15,376 nt of DNA from DASZZV01 sp035544835. GTDB lineage: Bacteria > Acidobacteriota > Thermoanaerobaculia > Gp7-AA8. The stretch spans positions 1-15,376 of the forward strand of contig DASZZV010000422.1 in assembly GCA_035544835.1 (NCBI GenBank), written 5' to 3'. A model generated the notes under the pieces. That model had not been told where the DNA came from. It did no database searches and was given only the letters and a program-made list of their open reading frames with translations. The position numbers and the translations under genes were made by a program. Shown piece by piece: positions 7,069 through 14,150 of this stretch. Each line of letters starts with the position of its first letter. Position 1 is the first letter of the stretch.

Positions 7069-7292
7069 GCCGCGTAGCGGCGACATCTCGTTAGCCCACG
7101 GCGTGAGCCGTGGGAACGCGATGCGCCCCCGATACCTCGAGCCGCGTAGCGGCGGCATTCGTCCGAATTTACCCGGACTCCGATCACGATCGTGACACGT
7201 GTCGCCCCTACGGGGCTCGGCATAAAATCACGGGTGTAACCCAAACCTACGCCTAACGCCGTGGGCTAACCAGATTCCGCCCGCTACGCGGC
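7069..7292. repeat. Cluster of GC-rich palindromes between convergent genes
   Basis: GCCGCGTAGCGGC occurs at 7069-7081 and 7141-7153, with an inverted copy CCGCTACGCGGC at 7281-7292. GTTAGCCCACGGCGT (7090-7104) has a perfect 15-bp inverted copy at 7256-7270. Local hairpins include CCCACGGC-GTGA-GCCGTGGG (7095-7114) and GCCCC-TAC-GGGGC (7204-7216). Perfect palindromes TCACGATCGTGA (7184-7195) and GACACGTGTC (7194-7203) also occur. There is no convincing gene in 7051-7313. The stretch lies between the convergent 5884 gene and the receiver gene and could end transcription from both sides. It looks like an assembly of dispersed intergenic repeats. Confidence 0.75.
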
Positions 7293-7313
7293 TCATGCGC
7301 ATCCAACCCCAAC

Positions 7314-8237
7314 TCACACGATCAACGAGTTATAAAACGGCCCTTCCCGCGCGTTCAACATCGCTTGCGCCACCGCCGAGTAGAGTGCGTTCTCGGCATG
7401 CGCGGCGAGAATCCCCAGGGCCTGAATGGAAAGGGAATCGGGCGGCGGCGTCTCCAGGTACAGCCACCCGCCCCCGAGCTCACGATGCAGTCGCAAGGGA
7501 ACGACGATGCCGTCGTCGATCGGCTTGGGGCCCGTACTGTTCATCAAAGCGGGATCACTTCCAATACGCGACACGATGGCGTCGTCGTTCTCATCCATCG
7601 CGTTCTCATCACTTCCTGATAGTCGAAGGTGCCATCGACGTGCACCTCCCTCGGCATCGAACGACTCGAGATGAAGGATGGCCAGAGTCGATGGAACGAT
7701 CGTCGCCGCGGCCTCGAGGATTCGTCGCAGTGTTGCGTCCAGTGGCTCGAAGGAATGGAGCGAGACCACCGATTCATGCACCAGAGCCAGCACGCGCCGG
7801 TGGCGCTCCAACTGCACGAGCTCCTCGTACGATTTGAGTGCCGCACGCACGGCCGCGTACAGGCGATTGGTGGTGAGCTCGGCCTTCGGGAGATAGCCGT
7901 CGATGTCGTAGTCTTCGATGGTCTTCTTCTCCGGCGCGATTCCCGGCTGTCCGGTGCGGAGCAGAATTCTCACGAAGTGGTTTCCCAGATCGTCGCGGAT
8001 GGCGCGGCAGGCGTCGAGACCGGCCGAAGAGGTCTCCATCACGACGTCGAGAAGGATCACGCTGACGTCCGGGCGCTCGCGGAGAATGGCGACAGCCTCC
8101 TTACCCGTGGCCGCCGACTCGAACTCGATGGTCTTGTCGCCGAAGCGGAGCCCTTTCAGGCTGAGCTTCGTGACCACAGCAATGTCAGGCTCGTCATCGA
8201 CGATGAGAATGCGGTGTCTCGTGCTCTCAGCTATCAC
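7314..8237 (-). CDS. Response regulator: receiver domain plus DUF3369, no output domain, 307 aa
   Basis: The N-terminal receiver domain is complete. It has acidic residues in VDDEP (near 14-16), the phospho-acceptor Asp in VILLDVVM (residue 64), the Thr in LLRTGQPG (95) and the Lys in YLPKAEL (118). The following about 170 residues match the DUF3369 type, a GAF-like domain that commonly follows a receiver and often precedes an HD-GYP output; here the protein ends without any output. It is therefore likely to work by protein contact or as a phosphate relay. The frame opens at a TTG at 8243, but AGGAG (8248-8244) is placed 6 nt before the GTG at 8237, so I take GTG as the start. That is 2 nt after the molybdoenzyme stop, implying one transcript and coupled translation. 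The nearby histidine kinase is a plausible partner. Confidence 0.9.
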   Translation of the reverse strand: MIAESTRHRILIVDDEPDIAVVTKLSLKGLRFGDKTIEFESAATGKEAVAILRERPDVSVILLDVVMETSSAGLDACRAIRDDLGNHFVRILLRTGQPGIAPEKKTIEDYDIDGYLPKAELTTNRLYAAVRAALKSYEELVQLERHRRVLALVHESVVSLHSFEPLDATLRRILEAAATIVPSTLAILHLESFDAEGGARRWHLRLSGSDENAMDENDDAIVSRIGSDPALMNSTGPKPIDDGIVVPLRLHRELGGGWLYLETPPPDSLSIQALGILAAHAENALYSAVAQAMLNAREGPFYNSLIV

Positions 8238-8239
8238 GC

Positions 8240-10957
8240 TCAACTCCTAAGGGTTTCGTCGCCGTCGGGAAAAGAAAAGGACTCGGTGGTGGCGGCGGCG
8301 ATCTTCTCAATCGTCACCAGAGTGGCCTTGAAGTTCGACTGCGCGGTGTAAGGGCATCGACCGTGATGGGAAGTCAGGTCGTTCAGGTAAACCCCGCGCT
8401 CGACCTCTGCTTTTGATTTGTGAAAACTCACATAGACCGTACTGCCTTTGCATCGGTCGTTGACGACGACGGCCAGTTCCAGCTCCGCGCCAGTCTCGCG
8501 ATTTCTGATCGTCACCTGCTCCCCCGTTCGAATTCCGAGGGTGCCGGCCAGCAGTGGCGATACATGAAGCGGGTTCTCATCGGGCATGTCGACGCCCGGT
8601 GTGGCTTTTCCGGAGTTGAACGTGCTGACGGCGAAACGAATGCGCGCTCGATCGTCCGAAAGCGTCGTTCTGCCTGAGTTGAGAATGATTCCCTCGGGCA
8701 GACGAAGATCCTCCTCGGTCGGAGTGAAGAAGGTGAACTTCCGAGGACGGCGGTAGATGTCGCGGAAGGGGAAGTGGTTCGGATCGTCGTAGTCGAGTCG
8801 ATAGCGATTCTCTCCCACGCCTCCGTGAATCATCACTCCCTGCTCCACTAACTCGCTCCAGCGGATCGGCGTTCCATCGGCATGGTCTGGCCTGCAGTAG
8901 AGCGGCCCCGAGCCTCCAGAAAAATAATCGATCACCCGCTCCCATAAATGAGAGCGAGAGACCTCTCCGTCGATGCGGGGAAGGGCAGGCGGCTCGAAGC
9001 GCTCAGCCAGATATCCGGAGTCACTCAGTGCGCCCAGATCGGGATGACGCGATCGAAGTGTGGCGTCGCCTCGAAGGCGGCGCGAGATGACCGACATGGC
9101 GTCGTAGACGACAGTTGGATCGGTCCTCGTTTCCCACGCCGCGACCCTTTGCGGGAAAGACAGCGTCAGCCGCCATTCGCCGTTCTGATAGAGCTTCGTG
9201 GCGGCCGAATGGGGAGGGGAGGGGATGATGAGATCGGCATTCGCCACCGAGTAGGGATCGGGGATCGGATCGATGACGACGAAGCGCGTCTTTCCGCTTT
9301 GCAGTTTCTCGATCCACCTGGACCGCTCCATCATGTTCGACTCGAACTGCGTGCCGAAGAAGAGGAAGAGCTCCTCTTCGGCGACGGGATCCGAGTAGTC
9401 GAGTGCAGCGCGGGCGGTGTCGTTGAGAGCCATGTCGTAGGCATGGTCGGGAAGACGCATCCGCCGCGCCGCTTCGACGGCTCCTTCGGCATCGCGCCTG
9501 ATCCGTCCCATGAAGATGCGCCGCGACAGGCCCTGCACCTCGGTCTCGGCGTTGATCTGACCCGGAATGCGCAGCGTTCCACCGGCAGGCGTTCCATCGG
9601 AACGCAGTCCATACTTGCCGACCATCCCTAGCACGCTCCCCCAGAGTGCGTGTGCGACTGCGCCTTTCGTCTGGGAGAGGCCGACCGAGGGGATGTTGAT
9701 GGGAATGACGGCCGGATCGGCGAGGCGCGCGGCGATGGCGCGGATTCCATTCGCGATTCGCGGCCCCAGTTGAGGCTCTGCGGCGATGCGCGCAGCCGCA
9801 CGATCGGCGTCGTAGTCGTCTGACCTGGCCAGCTCGGTGAATTTCTCGAAGGAGGCGTCGTCGCCGTAGTGCTGGAGAAAGCGTGCATCGACGGCTGCCG
9901 GATGCGCCCTCAGGATCTCGTGAGCGACGGCGAGTGCGAGTTGCGGATCGGACCCGGAACGAATGAGCAGGAGCCGGTCCTCGCCGAGCTTTTTCACGAA
10001 GGTATCAGCGCTCTCGGTGATGGCGACTTCGACGAGATACGCGTCGAGATCCTTCCGCTTGAGCACCGAGTGGAACACCGGGGGATGTGTGATGAGACCG
10101 TTCCATCCATTGAGAAGATAGAAACGATTAGGTCCATCTACCGCTTGTTCGATGGTCAGGAACGGGCCTTCCTGCCCGGTGAGCATTTCGTTGTGAACGG
10201 CGCCGGCGTTGAGGCAATGCTCGGCGTTGCCGGCCAGGTTCGTGACACCGAGAAGACGAAAGACTTCCTGAAAAGCGAAGATCGTGAAGTAGTCGACCTG
10301 ACCGCAGGCGTAGATCAACGTTCGTCCGTCGGGAGGACGATGTGTCAGCAGAAGGTCGGCCAGCCGCTCGATCGCGTCTTCGTAAGAGATTGCACGCCGC
10401 CGACCGGAGCTCTGATCGAGAACACTCGGCTGGATGTGGATGGGGAAGAGGGGCCGCTGGCTTCCCATCGACGTGTTGAGCTTGACGCAGCCGGCTGTGG
10501 GCGATCGGGCGCCGATTGCGCTGCGCGTCGTGGCAACTGTCATGGCCGGCAGTCGGAAGACGGACGGATCTTCGCGATTGAGAATGGCCGGCCACTCTTT
10601 TCCGCCGGCGATGAGCTTCCCGCTTACTCTGACCGAAGCGGGAGTGAGGCCCGTGAAATCAAAACGGCCGTTGCCATCGTGGATTGCGGGATAGTTGATC
10701 GCTCCGCCGACGACCTCCACCCGCATGATAACCGCCCCTGCCGGCGGCTTTTCCGTTCCTGAGGAATCGACCGATTGCCTCGAGACCACTCCACCGTCTC
10801 CAACGCCGCAGAACGAGCAGGAGTACTGACCGCTTCGCTCCGACGTTGCGCCGTCCATGACGTAGCGTGGCAGCTCATGCTGCTCGCCAAGCACGCCGGC
10901 ATGCTCGATGGTGAGCGGCTCTTCATCGGTTACAGGGACCGGTTCGATTGCAGCCAA
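8240..10957 (-). CDS. Molybdopterin (bis-MGD) oxidoreductase, arsenite-oxidase-like, 905 aa
   Basis: This is a large subunit of the DMSO-reductase superfamily. An N-terminal iron-sulfur motif (YSCSFCGVGDGG, C47, C50) is followed about 105 residues later by AGCVKLNTSMGSQR (C157). A large Mo-cofactor domain comes next, including NAEHCLNAGAVHNEM. A C-terminal dinucleotide-binding domain ends near GVYLNDLTS. The C-x-F-C-x-V-G motif and the long gap to the next cluster segment resemble AioA (arsenite oxidase) rather than formate dehydrogenase; this is from memory of the family. The third Cys of the usual C-x2-C-x3-C is Asp54. No Tat signal is seen and no Rieske subunit is adjacent. The frame is open to 11086, but those codons come from the repeat at 11002-11058. 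A TTG at 10957 has GGAGA 6 nt upstream, so I start there. The substrate is unknown. Confidence 0.82.
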   Translation of the reverse strand: MAAIEPVPVTDEEPLTIEHAGVLGEQHELPRYVMDGATSERSGQYSCSFCGVGDGGVVSRQSVDSSGTEKPPAGAVIMRVEVVGGAINYPAIHDGNGRFDFTGLTPASVRVSGKLIAGGKEWPAILNREDPSVFRLPAMTVATTRSAIGARSPTAGCVKLNTSMGSQRPLFPIHIQPSVLDQSSGRRRAISYEDAIERLADLLLTHRPPDGRTLIYACGQVDYFTIFAFQEVFRLLGVTNLAGNAEHCLNAGAVHNEMLTGQEGPFLTIEQAVDGPNRFYLLNGWNGLITHPPVFHSVLKRKDLDAYLVEVAITESADTFVKKLGEDRLLLIRSGSDPQLALAVAHEILRAHPAAVDARFLQHYGDDASFEKFTELARSDDYDADRAAARIAAEPQLGPRIANGIRAIAARLADPAVIPINIPSVGLSQTKGAVAHALWGSVLGMVGKYGLRSDGTPAGGTLRIPGQINAETEVQGLSRRIFMGRIRRDAEGAVEAARRMRLPDHAYDMALNDTARAALDYSDPVAEEELFLFFGTQFESNMMERSRWIEKLQSGKTRFVVIDPIPDPYSVANADLIIPSPPHSAATKLYQNGEWRLTLSFPQRVAAWETRTDPTVVYDAMSVISRRLRGDATLRSRHPDLGALSDSGYLAERFEPPALPRIDGEVSRSHLWERVIDYFSGGSGPLYCRPDHADGTPIRWSELVEQGVMIHGGVGENRYRLDYDDPNHFPFRDIYRRPRKFTFFTPTEEDLRLPEGIILNSGRTTLSDDRARIRFAVSTFNSGKATPGVDMPDENPLHVSPLLAGTLGIRTGEQVTIRNRETGAELELAVVVNDRCKGSTVYVSFHKSKAEVERGVYLNDLTSHHGRCPYTAQSNFKATLVTIEKIAAATTESFSFPDGDETLRS

Positions 10958-11001
10958 TTCGGATCTCCGTTGAGGAGTGAAAAAGGTACCACGTTCAACA
11001 C

Positions 11002-11058
11002 CTCGGAGTGGCGGCATCCTGCCGCCTGGCTCGGCGGCGTCCCGCGCCGCCGCCCTTG
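11002..11058. repeat. Twin-hairpin dispersed repeat, copy 1
   Basis: Two hairpins stand in tandem: GGCGGCA-TCC-TGCCGCC (11010-11026) and GGCGGCG-TCCCG-CGCCGCC (11033-11051). A near-identical copy is at 12592-12648. Differences are one loop base, one base after the stem, and a G-C to C-G swap within the second stem. Read on the minus strand it has no stop in the frame of the molybdoenzyme gene, which falsely extends that gene upstream. Confidence 0.85.
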
Positions 11059-11098
11059 GAGTTGTACATCGAGACTCGGACGCCAACGATGTTCAAAC

Positions 11099-11146
11099 GA
11101 ACGCCGAAGGCGTTCCCCGGAGTTTGCGAACGCCGAAGGGCGTTCC
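11099..11146. repeat. Two GAACGCCGAAGGCGTTCC-type palindromes
   Basis: GAACGCCGAAGGCGTTCC is at 11099-11116 and a one-base-longer version (GAACGCCGAAGGGCGTTCC) at 11128-11146. They belong to the same family as the palindromes at 11178, 11284 and 11358. They lie in the 390-nt gene-free gap between kinase and molybdoenzyme genes, where no coding sequence is convincing. Confidence 0.75.
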
Positions 11147-11177
11147 GGTCCGGATGGACGCACGCCCCTTTTTTCTT

Positions 11178-11301
11178 GAACGCCGGAGGCGTTCCGGCGG
11201 TATCCGATGCGCCGGGGCATAGATTCAACGGTGGTGATACCTCATAGCCCGACGTGCAGATGGACGGGATGTGGGATACCGCCGGAACGCCTCCGGCGTT
11301 C
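11178..11301. repeat. 28-bp perfect inverted repeat containing the GAACGCCGGAGGCGTTCC palindrome
   Basis: The sequence at 11178-11205 begins GAACGCCGGAGGCGTTCC and continues GGCGGTATCC. Its exact reverse complement is at 11274-11301. The spacer is 68 nt and contains no gene. Each arm holds its own inner palindrome, so both local hairpins and one long stem can form. A further copy of the palindrome, GGAACGCCTCCGGCGTTCC, is at 11358-11376 inside the end of the kinase gene. Confidence 0.85.
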
Positions 11302-11323
11302 GAAATAGGGTGGCTCGAATCCG

Positions 11324-11348
11324 GTGGTAGGCGCTTCGCGCCAACCAC
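11324..11348 (-). terminator. Hairpin at the end of the kinase gene
   Basis: GTGGTAGGCGC-TTC-GCGCCAACCAC forms an 11-bp stem with one mismatch, ending on the kinase stop triplet. There is no T-run after it on the minus strand, so it is only a candidate terminator and may be another dispersed repeat. Confidence 0.35.
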
Positions 11349-12565
11349 TACCGGGCCGGAACGCCTCCGGCGTTCCCTTCGGGCTCCGGTACCTCGCGCG
11401 GCAGCGTCAACGTAACCGTCGTCCCCTTACCTAGCTCCGAGTCGATCTCGATGGTGCCGCGAAGGGCTGTGGTCACCAGGTTGTGCACGATGGCCATCCC
11501 GAGACCGGTACCGCCCTGCGAGCGCCCAGTGGTAAAGAAGGGCTCGAAGACACGACTGCGGTCGGACTCCGACATGCCGGCGCCAAAGTCCCGCACGGTA
11601 ATGCGGAACCCTTCGTCCAATGCATCTTTGAGCACCAGATCAATTTTCCCTCCGGAGTCGCCCGGATAAGCATAACGCTCGGCGTTAGATAGGAGGTTGA
11701 GCAGGATCTGCCCGAGGAAACCGGGGTAGCCGGTCCACTGCAGCGGAGTGTCAGGGCGGCGAATAGCGACCTCGAGATGGGCACGCCGGGCCTGAGGTCC
11801 GAAGAGAGTGACGATCTCATCGACGATGTCTCCGAGATCGCGTTGTTCGCGCTGGTCGGTTACCTGCGCAACCGAGAGATTCTTGAAGCTCTGCACCAGC
11901 TTGTTGGCTCTGGCCAGATTCCCCTGAATGAGCGTCGAAGCCTCTTGCAGATCGGCAAACATCGTCGCCATGGCCGGATCACTGCGGTATTTCGATACCG
12001 CTTCCGAGGAGAGACTGTCGGCGATGATGCTGGCGGCGATGTTGACGATCCCGAGGGGAGTGTTGATCTCGTGGGCCACGCCGGCGACCATCTGCGAGAG
12101 AGAGCGATAACGCTCCCGCTCCATCTCCGTGCGAACCCGCTCCTTCGCGACGATCTCGAGGAGAAACTTCTCGTTCACGCCGCGCATCCTGCTGCTTACA
12201 GCCGACAGCACGTGGGTCAGCATCTCCGGAGACTGAGGCAGAAAATCGAGGAAAGCCTCGCGCGCGAGGACAAAGAGCTCGGATGGCTCGAGGGCAGTCG
12301 CGGTCGCCGAGCGGGGCGCGCCGTCGAACAGAGCCAGCTCGCCGAAGAAGTCTCCTGCGCCGAGAGTCGACAGCTCCACCCGTCTTCCGTCCTCGTCGCG
12401 ACTGATGCCGACGCCACCACTCAGAATGACATAGAGACTCTCAGCCGTATCACCCTCGGCGAAGATCACGCTGCCGCGTTCTTCGTGCTCGGTGCGCCCG
12501 ACCTGCTCGAGCGCCTTGAGCTCGGTCTCGGAGAGCCCCTGAAAGAAAGGAACGTTGTGAAGCAT
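11348..12565 (-). CDS. Sensor histidine kinase with N-terminal cNMP-binding domain, 405 aa
   Basis: Residues about 1-120 are a CRP-like cyclic-nucleotide-binding fold with a phosphate-binding cassette (FFGELALFDGAPRSATATA, near 73-91). A helix, about 125-160, links to the kinase core. The H-box is VAGVAHEINTPLG with H165; the N-box is LLNLLSNAERYAYP with N294; the G1 box is RDFGAGM near 326; the F-box is FEPFFTT and the G2 box GGTGLGMAIV near 352. No membrane segment or signal peptide is seen, so it is a soluble kinase. Its ligand, if any, is unknown. The frame runs on to 12712, but codons there come from the repeat at 12592-12648, so I start at the ATG at 12565, directly before LHNVPFFQGL. 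TACCAT ends 6 nt upstream and there is no Shine-Dalgarno. The last residues (EGNAGGVPAR) are encoded by a dispersed repeat. Confidence 0.93.
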   Translation of the reverse strand: MLHNVPFFQGLSETELKALEQVGRTEHEERGSVIFAEGDTAESLYVILSGGVGISRDEDGRRVELSTLGAGDFFGELALFDGAPRSATATALEPSELFVLAREAFLDFLPQSPEMLTHVLSAVSSRMRGVNEKFLLEIVAKERVRTEMERERYRSLSQMVAGVAHEINTPLGIVNIAASIIADSLSSEAVSKYRSDPAMATMFADLQEASTLIQGNLARANKLVQSFKNLSVAQVTDQREQRDLGDIVDEIVTLFGPQARRAHLEVAIRRPDTPLQWTGYPGFLGQILLNLLSNAERYAYPGDSGGKIDLVLKDALDEGFRITVRDFGAGMSESDRSRVFEPFFTTGRSQGGTGLGMAIVHNLVTTALRGTIEIDSELGKGTTVTLTLPREVPEPEGNAGGVPAR

Positions 12566-12571
12566 GAGGCG

Positions 12572-12577
12572 ATGGTA
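12572..12577 (-). promoter_or_regulatory. Putative -10 TACCAT before the kinase gene
   Basis: TACCAT on the minus strand is separated by 6 nt from the ATG at 12565. It fits the TAnnnT pattern before other genes here that lack a Shine-Dalgarno. Support is weaker than for the TAAAAT boxes. Confidence 0.25.
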
Positions 12578-12591
12578 ACGCGTGTGCGCCA

Positions 12592-12648
12592 CTCGGAGTG
12601 GCGGCATCTTGCCGCCTGGCTCGGCGCCGTCCCGCGGCGCCGTCCTTG
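12592..12648. repeat. Twin-hairpin dispersed repeat, copy 2
   Basis: The copy has GGCGGCA-TCT-TGCCGCC (12600-12616) and GGCGCCG-TCCCG-CGGCGCC (12623-12641). Compared with copy 1, the pair 12627/12637 is C-G where copy 1 has G-C, a compensatory change that keeps the stem. It lies between the divergent kinase and M48 protease genes, upstream of both. Confidence 0.85.
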
Positions 12649-12763
12649 TTTTCATCGTTCCTGTTGAGAGCTGAACTCGTTTTTTCGACACCCGTGTAAA
12701 CCTCGACGACATCCCTGCGTATTAGCCTCGTGACGCCCTCTGCTCTTTCGGGCAGTTTCATTC

Positions 12764-12768
12764 AGGAG
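12764..12768 (+). promoter_or_regulatory. Ribosome binding site of the M48 protease gene
   Basis: AGGAG is placed 4 nt before the ATG at 12773. It fixes this start ahead of a clear signal peptide. Confidence 0.7.
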
Positions 12769-12772
12769 CAAG

Positions 12773-14116
12773 ATGAACTCTCGCCGAATTCTGCCGTTTG
12801 TCGTTGCCACTCTCGTTTTCGCGTCTGTCTTTTCCGCTTTGGCGCAGCCGACTGCTGGTCCGGCGGTTCGCCCCGCCGCCATGGCCAGCCCGACCGTCAT
12901 CGTCGTCCCGCCGGAGGCACAGCCTTCCGCCCATTTCGACGCCGATGCCGCGACCAGCGCGTATCTTGCGCAGATCCCGCCTGCTGCGAAGGCGCGCTCG
13001 GACGCCTACTTCGAAGGCGGCTACTGGCTCATCCTCTGGGATTTTCTCTACGGGATCGTGGTCGCAATCATCCTGCTCAACTTCCGCTGGTCCGCGTTCA
13101 TGCGCGATCGTGCCGAAAAGATCACCCGCTTCAAGCCGATCCAGACTTTCCTTTACTGGCTTCAGTATGTCGTCGTCACCTTCGTCCTCGGATTTCCCCT
13201 GGCGTGGTACGAGGGACTCTTTCGCGAGCAGAAGTATGGTCTGGCCACTCAGACCTTCGGCCCCTGGATGGGCGATGAGATGAAAGCGCTGATGGTGAAT
13301 GTGATCATGGGGGGCATCGTCCTGATGCTGTTGTTCGGCGTAGCCCGTCGGCTTACCCGCACCTGGCACATCTGGGGCGCGCTGGTGACCATGCTCTTTC
13401 TGGTCTTCGCCCAGCTGATTGCACCAATCTTCATTTTCCCCCTTTTCAATAAGATCACCCGCCTCAACGATCCGAAAGTGACCGTGCCGATCCTCAGCAT
13501 GGCTCGCGCCAACGGCATCCCGGTGAAGGATGTCTTTCAGATCGACGCCTCGAAGCAGACTACCCGCATGAGTGCTAACGTCAGCGGCTTCGGGAACACG
13601 ATGCGCATCACGCTGAACGACAACCTCCTTCGCCGCGGGTCATCCGAGGAGATCCAGGCGGTCATGGGGCACGAGATGGGACACTACGTGCTCAATCACG
13701 TGTACAAAGGCATGCTGTTTTTTCTGGTGGTGATCGTCACCAGCTTTATCGTGCTGCGCTGGTCGCTGGATTGGTCGCTGGCGCGTTGGGGGGAGAAGTG
13801 GCAGATCCGCGGAATCGGCGATACCGCCATCCTTCCGCTCGTATTTTTGCTCCTCGGCATTTTCTTTTTCATTCTGACTCCCATCATGAACACGGATACC
13901 CGGACTTCCGAACAGGAAGCCGACATGTATGGTCTCAACGCCAGTCGTCAGCCCGATGGCTTCGCCCAGGCCGCCATTCACCTCGCCGAATACCGCAAAA
14001 TGTCGCCCGGACCGATCGAGGAGTGGATCTTCTACGACCATCCCAGCGGCCGCCATCGCATCAACGCCGCCATGCGCTGGAAGGGAGAGAATCTGAAGTT
14101 GTTCACACGCCCGTAG
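12773..14116 (+). CDS. M48 family membrane metallopeptidase (Ste24/CAAX protease type), 447 aa
   Basis: It is an integral membrane zinc protease. A signal peptide (residues 1-24, ending SALAQ) is followed by a Pro/Ala-rich stretch. Hydrophobic segments lie near 84-103, 126-146, 174-191, 201-224, 313-328 and 353-372. The zinc motif HEMGH is at 300-304 in VMGHEMGHYVLNH. The third ligand is in SEQEAD near 380. The C-terminal YDHPSGRHRI matches the conserved HP..R motif of the Ste24 group. Length and order of motifs are normal. Its bacterial substrates are unknown; CAAX processing is not implied. Upstream it diverges from the kinase gene. A strong hairpin follows its stop. Confidence 0.94.
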   Translation: MNSRRILPFVVATLVFASVFSALAQPTAGPAVRPAAMASPTVIVVPPEAQPSAHFDADAATSAYLAQIPPAAKARSDAYFEGGYWLILWDFLYGIVVAIILLNFRWSAFMRDRAEKITRFKPIQTFLYWLQYVVVTFVLGFPLAWYEGLFREQKYGLATQTFGPWMGDEMKALMVNVIMGGIVLMLLFGVARRLTRTWHIWGALVTMLFLVFAQLIAPIFIFPLFNKITRLNDPKVTVPILSMARANGIPVKDVFQIDASKQTTRMSANVSGFGNTMRITLNDNLLRRGSSEEIQAVMGHEMGHYVLNHVYKGMLFFLVVIVTSFIVLRWSLDWSLARWGEKWQIRGIGDTAILPLVFLLLGIFFFILTPIMNTDTRTSEQEADMYGLNASRQPDGFAQAAIHLAEYRKMSPGPIEEWIFYDHPSGRHRINAAMRWKGENLKLFTRP

Positions 14117-14117
14117 G

Positions 14118-14150
14118 GGCGCGCAGAGCGCGCCGATACTTTCGGCTTCT
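14118..14150 (+). terminator. Candidate terminator after the M48 protease gene
   Basis: GGCGCGC-AGA-GCGCGCC (14118-14134) is a perfect 7-bp stem that begins just after the stop codon. It is followed by a T-rich but not pure T-run stretch (GATACTTTCGGCTTCTT). The position suits termination of the protease transcript. Confidence 0.45.

Noticed and set aside
8238..8243. TTG at 8243 as the start of the receiver gene, overlapping the upstream stop
   Set aside because: The Shine-Dalgarno AGGAG directly abuts this TTG, leaving no spacing, whereas the GTG at 8237 is 6 nt away.
9869..10762. A 297-codon plus frame opposite the molybdoenzyme
   Set aside because: It is an antisense shadow of a gene with well-supported domains.
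11777..12667. A 296-codon plus frame opposite the kinase gene
   Set aside because: It is an antisense shadow and crosses the twin-hairpin repeat.
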